A stretch of DNA of 64,000 nt from Panopea generosa (lineage: Eukaryota > Mollusca > Bivalvia > Adapedonta > Hiatellidae). Position numbers and translations under genes: made by a program. The stretch lies in the NCBI GenBank assembly GCA_029582155.1, contig CM055911.1, positions 50,200,062-50,264,061 of the forward strand, in the 5' to 3' direction. This document shows, piece after piece, positions 59,946-64,000 of the stretch; the stretch's first letter is position 1; each line of letters starts with the position of its first letter. The notes below the pieces were generated by a model. That model searched no databases and was not told the origin of the DNA. It saw nothing but the letters and a program-made list of their open reading frames with translations.

Positions 59946-60867
59946 GGGTTACCGAAAAAATTAATAATGAGACAACATATAAGTTTATTATTTATTACAT
60001 TTATTTATTTCTTAACTCGAGACTTACATCATTTATTAGTAGTAAAGAAAAATTAAGTAATGCAAAATCGATTACTAACCAGTTCTAGAAAATTCCCCAA
60101 ACGCCAAATAATTTGCTAATCTTTTTTATTTTACATTTTGTCATTCAAAATATGAAAAGAAATTTAAAGATCATGTCCCTTCTGTAAGAAATGTCTGTGT
60201 TCAGGTACAGCAATTATATAAATGATGATGTTAAACATTTAAAATATGTTTTTTATTTGAGGACATAAGAAGGTGCCCCTTATGTTATTACTTTTTTAAA
60301 ATGGAAAGTTATTAACAATTTTTTTAACAAATGTATAGAGGATACTTGTTTGGTTTGGTGTAAGATCGAATCATATTGAATTCCAAAAGTCATGTTGTCT
60401 TGAAAGTCTCGCCACGAGTGAGAATATCATTTTTGGTGATCACAAGATGAAATATCGTTTGATTTTACACCAAAACATACAAATTTTCTTTTTATTTTAT
60501 GAATTTTCTCAATGTTTTGTTTATTTTGATCTCAATTCACCATTAAAAATATTGTTGGATTAATAAAAAAATTTAAAGTACTTTTTTTTAAATAATATAT
60601 TTTTTCAAATTAATATTCAAGGACACAAAAAAAATATAAAAATTTTTTTTTTCATAATTTCACTGTTTGAAACAGTGGATTACCATAAATATTCCACTAA
60701 GAAATCTCTATAATTTATCAAAAAGCATAAAATAAATTTGTTTAAATAAGGATAAGGCTATTATAAATTAATTATTATTATAGATTATCATCCAAATTTC
60801 CAAATTTTTTCTTAAAAATGGGGAGGGCAGAAGGATTTCACTTCCATTATTTAAATTTTTTAATGAT

Positions 60868-60899
<32 letters not shown>

Positions 60900-61440
60900 T
60901 TATTTATTATTATTAAATTATTTATTATTTAATTATTTTTTGTTTTATAAAAAATAAAAAAGGTTGGGGGCGGCATAAACGGTTTATCACCTTGAAACAA
61001 AAATGATTCTGAAACCAAATTTTTTTTATCAATTTTGATAATGCTAATAAAATTCACTTCAGTGTTATTGATATGTATATGACTGCATAACTTATAATAA
61101 TGATATAAAAAAATAATTTTAATAACATGAGGTAAATTGTATAAACTGTTTGTTTAAAATTGAAATAAAGCATATTTCTTTAAATTGATCATGCAACTTA
61201 TTTTTACATTTTTTTCTTCATTTATTAAATTCACTTTTCAGCTAACACTAATAAAGAAATACTACACCAAGTATAAAAAACTGACAATATAACAGTCACT
61301 AACAAAGATCTATCACTCTGCTAGACGGACTTCTTCAATTATTTTTAAATTTTGATTTGGGTTATTTGATATTTCATAGAAAACAAGTTTTGTGTTACTG
61401 TACTTTTAATTCTGTACAAAATAATGTGGATTATTTAGTA
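59946..61440. other. AT-rich DNA with a truncated MITE M1 copy at 60768-60985
   Basis: TTATAGATTATCATCCAAAT and AAAAATGGGGAGGGCAGAAG at 60780-60835, and AAGGTTGGGGGCGGCATAAA at 60960, match the interior and left end of MITE M1. The right inverted repeat is missing. The rest is strongly AT-rich with no gene recognised. Confidence 0.5.
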
Positions 61441-61650
61441 CATGATTGATTGAATATTTAGCATCATTTTTATGCCATCGAGGGCTAACAGACGACCTAA
61501 CCACTGTTTCCTGGGATCTTGAAAGGTTCACCAATACTCGAGCACACCCCAACTATGCAAGTAACTGATAACTTTCCCACCTGAATCAGTGGTGAGAGAC
61601 AATTAATGAGACACAATGTTGTATATCAGTCATCTCAAAAACAGTTGCCA
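61441..61650 (-). mobile_element. SINE family 1 copy lacking its head
   Basis: GATTGATTGAATATTTAGCA (tail side), GCCATCGAGGGCTAACAGAC and CTCGAGCACACCCCAACTAT (plus-strand reading) match the body of the copy at 17513. The 5' end stops near AACAGTTGCC, so the tRNA-like part is missing. Confidence 0.7.
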
Positions 61651-62145
61651 GGCAGAGTATTTTGTACAGAATATATAAATAAGCATATTGTATTTGTTAA
61701 TACTCTATTTCGAATATTTCCACCCATTGGAAATTGAGTGTAAACAATACCGGTATGTATTTTACATACTTCCCTAGGGTGGATCATATATTACAGTTAT
61801 AACCATAAATCAACAATTTGTTTAAATAAAGGAAATTGCAAATTCGAACTAGACGGTTGTTTTTGTAACCAAAACATGCATGTTTTCCCAGCAATCTCCC
61901 AGTCCTTGACCCAAGACAAAAGCTTAAGGGATTCTGCAGTTACTTGACACAAATACTCAAAAGTTGATTTATAAAACTGATGCAGTGATGAATCGACGGA
62001 CTGACAGACAGAAGGATGAAGTATCGGCTTAATAGGGGGAATATTTTTGCCAAGTAAATGCAAAATCCCTCAAGTGTTTAAAAAGACACCCTGATAATTA
62101 CTGCTTTGGTGCAGGGGCCAAGGCAGGTCTGAAATTATTTTTTTA

Positions 62146-62372
62146 AAAGGGGTTTAACACCATTTTAACACATTTCAGGTTATATATGGCGTATCCTTTA
62201 CAGGTGGAGGACATTAGACTGAGTCAGATTGAGTAGAACCACCATCCTTCCACAAGTAACTGGCAAACTTTCTCACATAAAGTCTTTTGAGTGACTGGGA
62301 CTCAAGCCTATGGCCATAGCAGTGAGAGGTTAATGATCTTGAGCTGGTGCACTTGGCCACGGAGGACCCTAG
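62146..62372 (-). mobile_element. SINE family 2, near full length
   Basis: Plus-strand reading from the 3' end: GGGGTTTAACACCATTTTAA, GGTTATATATGGCGTATCC, TGGAGGACATTAGAC, AACTTTCTCACATAAAGTC. It ends with GCACTTGGCCACGGAGGACC, the inverse of the tRNA-like head of the copy at 22917. Confidence 0.75.
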
Positions 62373-62564
62373 GTCTGAAATTTTGCTAGAAGTGAGTGAC
62401 TCTGAGGAAGAAGTAAACCAGATGTAAATACAATTACTTCTTTAATGACAAGAATCAGTTGTAATCTACCTGTCTGTCCCATGCATAAAAAGTATCAACT
62501 ACACAAAATGTAAACAAACATGAAAAGTAAGTGAACAACCAATTAAGCAGAACTATTTAGAACT

Positions 62565-62830
62565 AGAAATGTGTTTGTGAACACGAATGTTGCTGCTATT
62601 GATCAGAAACTACATTTTTTTTTACAGAAAATTAAGTAAAAAAGGAGCAATAACTCGTGTAACATTTAACCAATGTTGACAAATGTTGTACTTGGCCTGT
62701 TTTTAAAATTATAAAGGAAGTACATAGACCCCTTTTGAAGTTATTGATCGAAAATCATTGTTACCCGAAGAATGGACAGATGGACACATGGACAGATATG
62801 AGTAACACTTCATGCCCCTTACCATTCTTA
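62565..62830 (+). repeat. Mollusc-type repeat fragment (GAACTAGAAATGTGTTTGTG family)
   Basis: GAACACGAATGTTGCTGC, GGAGCAATAACTCGTGTAAC, then GAATGGACAGATGGACA and ATGCCCCTTACCATTC. The order of motifs (TAAC-count phrase, GGACAGATGGACA, then CC-rich end) is like other non-coding mollusc repeats. Ends not defined. Confidence 0.4.
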
Positions 62831-63787
62831 GAATGCCAAGGGCAAAAAAAGTCAAAGCATATATTAATACTCAAACCTCTCACTACACAAATATTTGACA
62901 AAGCTATGCTAAAGTTATCTATCAAAGGCCTAAACAGCATGCGGGAAGACATGCCACTTGAGCAAATGCATTAATTATATGATTTTGGAAATTGAAAAAC
63001 GTGTCAAAGATTCTATCCTAAAGATTGTACACATATATGTCAACATATGGAAAATATGCTCCAATAAAATCCTCAATATTCCTTCTTCTTTTATTTATTG
63101 TCTCCATTTCTGTTTACAGAATTGAAATTGTTGGGTTATTAGAAGTAACAGGTATCTGCTATTTCGAAATATCAATGAAAAGTTGACCACGTGTTACCTA
63201 CTGTTTTGCACAGTGATATAGGTGTTGTCATCTGAATTTCCGTACTGACGGAAATTTAGGGCATATCAAAGCATGTTAGCGAACGATTTGATAATTTTTA
63301 TTTGATCGTCCTCTACAAAGGGGCTAGTCTCACCTCTATTACGACATTAAATGAGACTAACGGAAATTGTATGCTTCCAGTATCGCATCTTATTCACAGT
63401 TTTTCTCCGTTTGGTAGTAGGGTAACCGCAACAAAATAAAATTTTGAATCTCTTAGTTGATAATATGTCCTCTGCTATGGCAACTGCATTTTGAACCATT
63501 TGGAATTGTTCTATCAGTCGGATAAAATTGCGGTCTACACTATAACAAAGATTATATAGGAAACTTGCACCTGACAAGATGACTACGGAAGCAATGGCTC
63601 GCTTTCCAATAAATAGAATATATTTATGTATTTTATATCTATCCTGTATTATATATACACTACATACTTATTATAACAAATATTAATTTCTATGTTATAA
63701 TATTCACATCAAATATAACACATTTAGATAAACAACTGATTTATCATAGGCAGATTGAGGTTGTGACATTTTCTTTTCTGAACCTCT
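62831..63787. other. Intergenic DNA, no gene confirmed
   Basis: The open frame 63577-63347 (minus, 76 residues) has a less biased composition than neighbouring frames but no motif that I recognise and no splice context. Otherwise AT-rich. Confidence 0.35.
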
Positions 63788-64000
63788 TTAATGACCGTGT
63801 TGATGGGCCAGGCCTGGTTGGTCCTGATTAGCTCCTCAGTTGATAACGCAGTCCAGTCTTGCCGCAGTTTCATGACGATTGATATATAACATTGCATCAC
63901 GTTATCATTCATTCTCACTACTGAATCAAGTGGGAAAGTTTTCTGTTACTTATGGACATGGGTGTAGTCAAGTTTTCGTTAACCTTCCAGGGTCAAAAGA
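63788..64000 (+). mobile_element. SINE family 1 copy, cut by the right edge
   Basis: Diverged head GTCCTGATTAGCTCCTCAGT, body GTTTCATGACGATTGATATA and ATCAAGTGGGAAAGTTTTCT, then GTCAAGTTTTCGTTAACCTT, matching the order in the copy at 26048. The 3' end lies beyond the window. Confidence 0.65.

Noticed and set aside
63347-63577. 76-residue minus-strand open frame with fairly normal composition
   Set aside because: No recognisable motif, no splice partners, and only one short frame. It could be a decayed exon, but there is not enough to call it.

Overview
ORGANISM. This is nuclear DNA of an animal, most likely a bivalve or related mollusc. The genes have many short exons with GT-AG introns, the background is AT-rich, and most of the window is tandem arrays, tRNA-derived SINEs, MITEs and hairpin-headed repeat families of the kind common in mollusc genomes. 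The species cannot be named from the sequence. LAYOUT. (1) 0.4-6.8 kb, minus strand: the first four coding exons of an EFHB/CFAP21-like ciliary protein; the 3' part lies beyond the left edge. A ~1.4 kb array abuts the 3' splice site of exon 4. (2) 6.8-10.8 kb: head-to-head intergenic space with no gene found. (3) 10.8-19.04 kb, plus strand: a complete six-coding-exon Rab5 GTPase of 214 residues, its introns loaded with repeats. (4) 19-46 kb: no protein gene found. It holds SINEs, a nested retroposon stack at 33.3-34.2 kb, and two large satellite blocks (28.6-33.2 kb, 39-bp monomer with an 888-bp higher-order duplication; 34.7-39.2 kb, 29-bp passing into 28-bp monomers). (5) 46.0-56.5 kb, minus strand: a complete five-exon DegT/DnrJ/EryC1/StrS-type PLP aminotransferase of 495 residues. 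Its introns hold a 40-bp array, SINEs, two MITEs, a near-perfect 67-bp palindrome, and a ~1.4 kb terminal-inverted-repeat element carrying a half-PHD-finger exon on the opposite strand. (6) 56.5-64 kb: no gene; two juxtaposed arrays (58-bp and 89-bp monomers), then AT-rich DNA and SINEs. HOW THE GENES RELATE. The three genes have unrelated roles: axoneme structure, early endosome traffic, and probable sugar aminotransfer. Nothing suggests a functional cluster. Tandem arrays alone make up roughly a fifth of the window, and most long open frames are by-products of repeat periodicity. No convincing new multi-gene system was found. The most notable observations are splice-acceptor amplification in the EFHB intron, the bacterial-type aminotransferase in an animal genome, a possibly unnamed ATTC-tailed retroposon family with clear target duplications, and the internal structure of the satellites.
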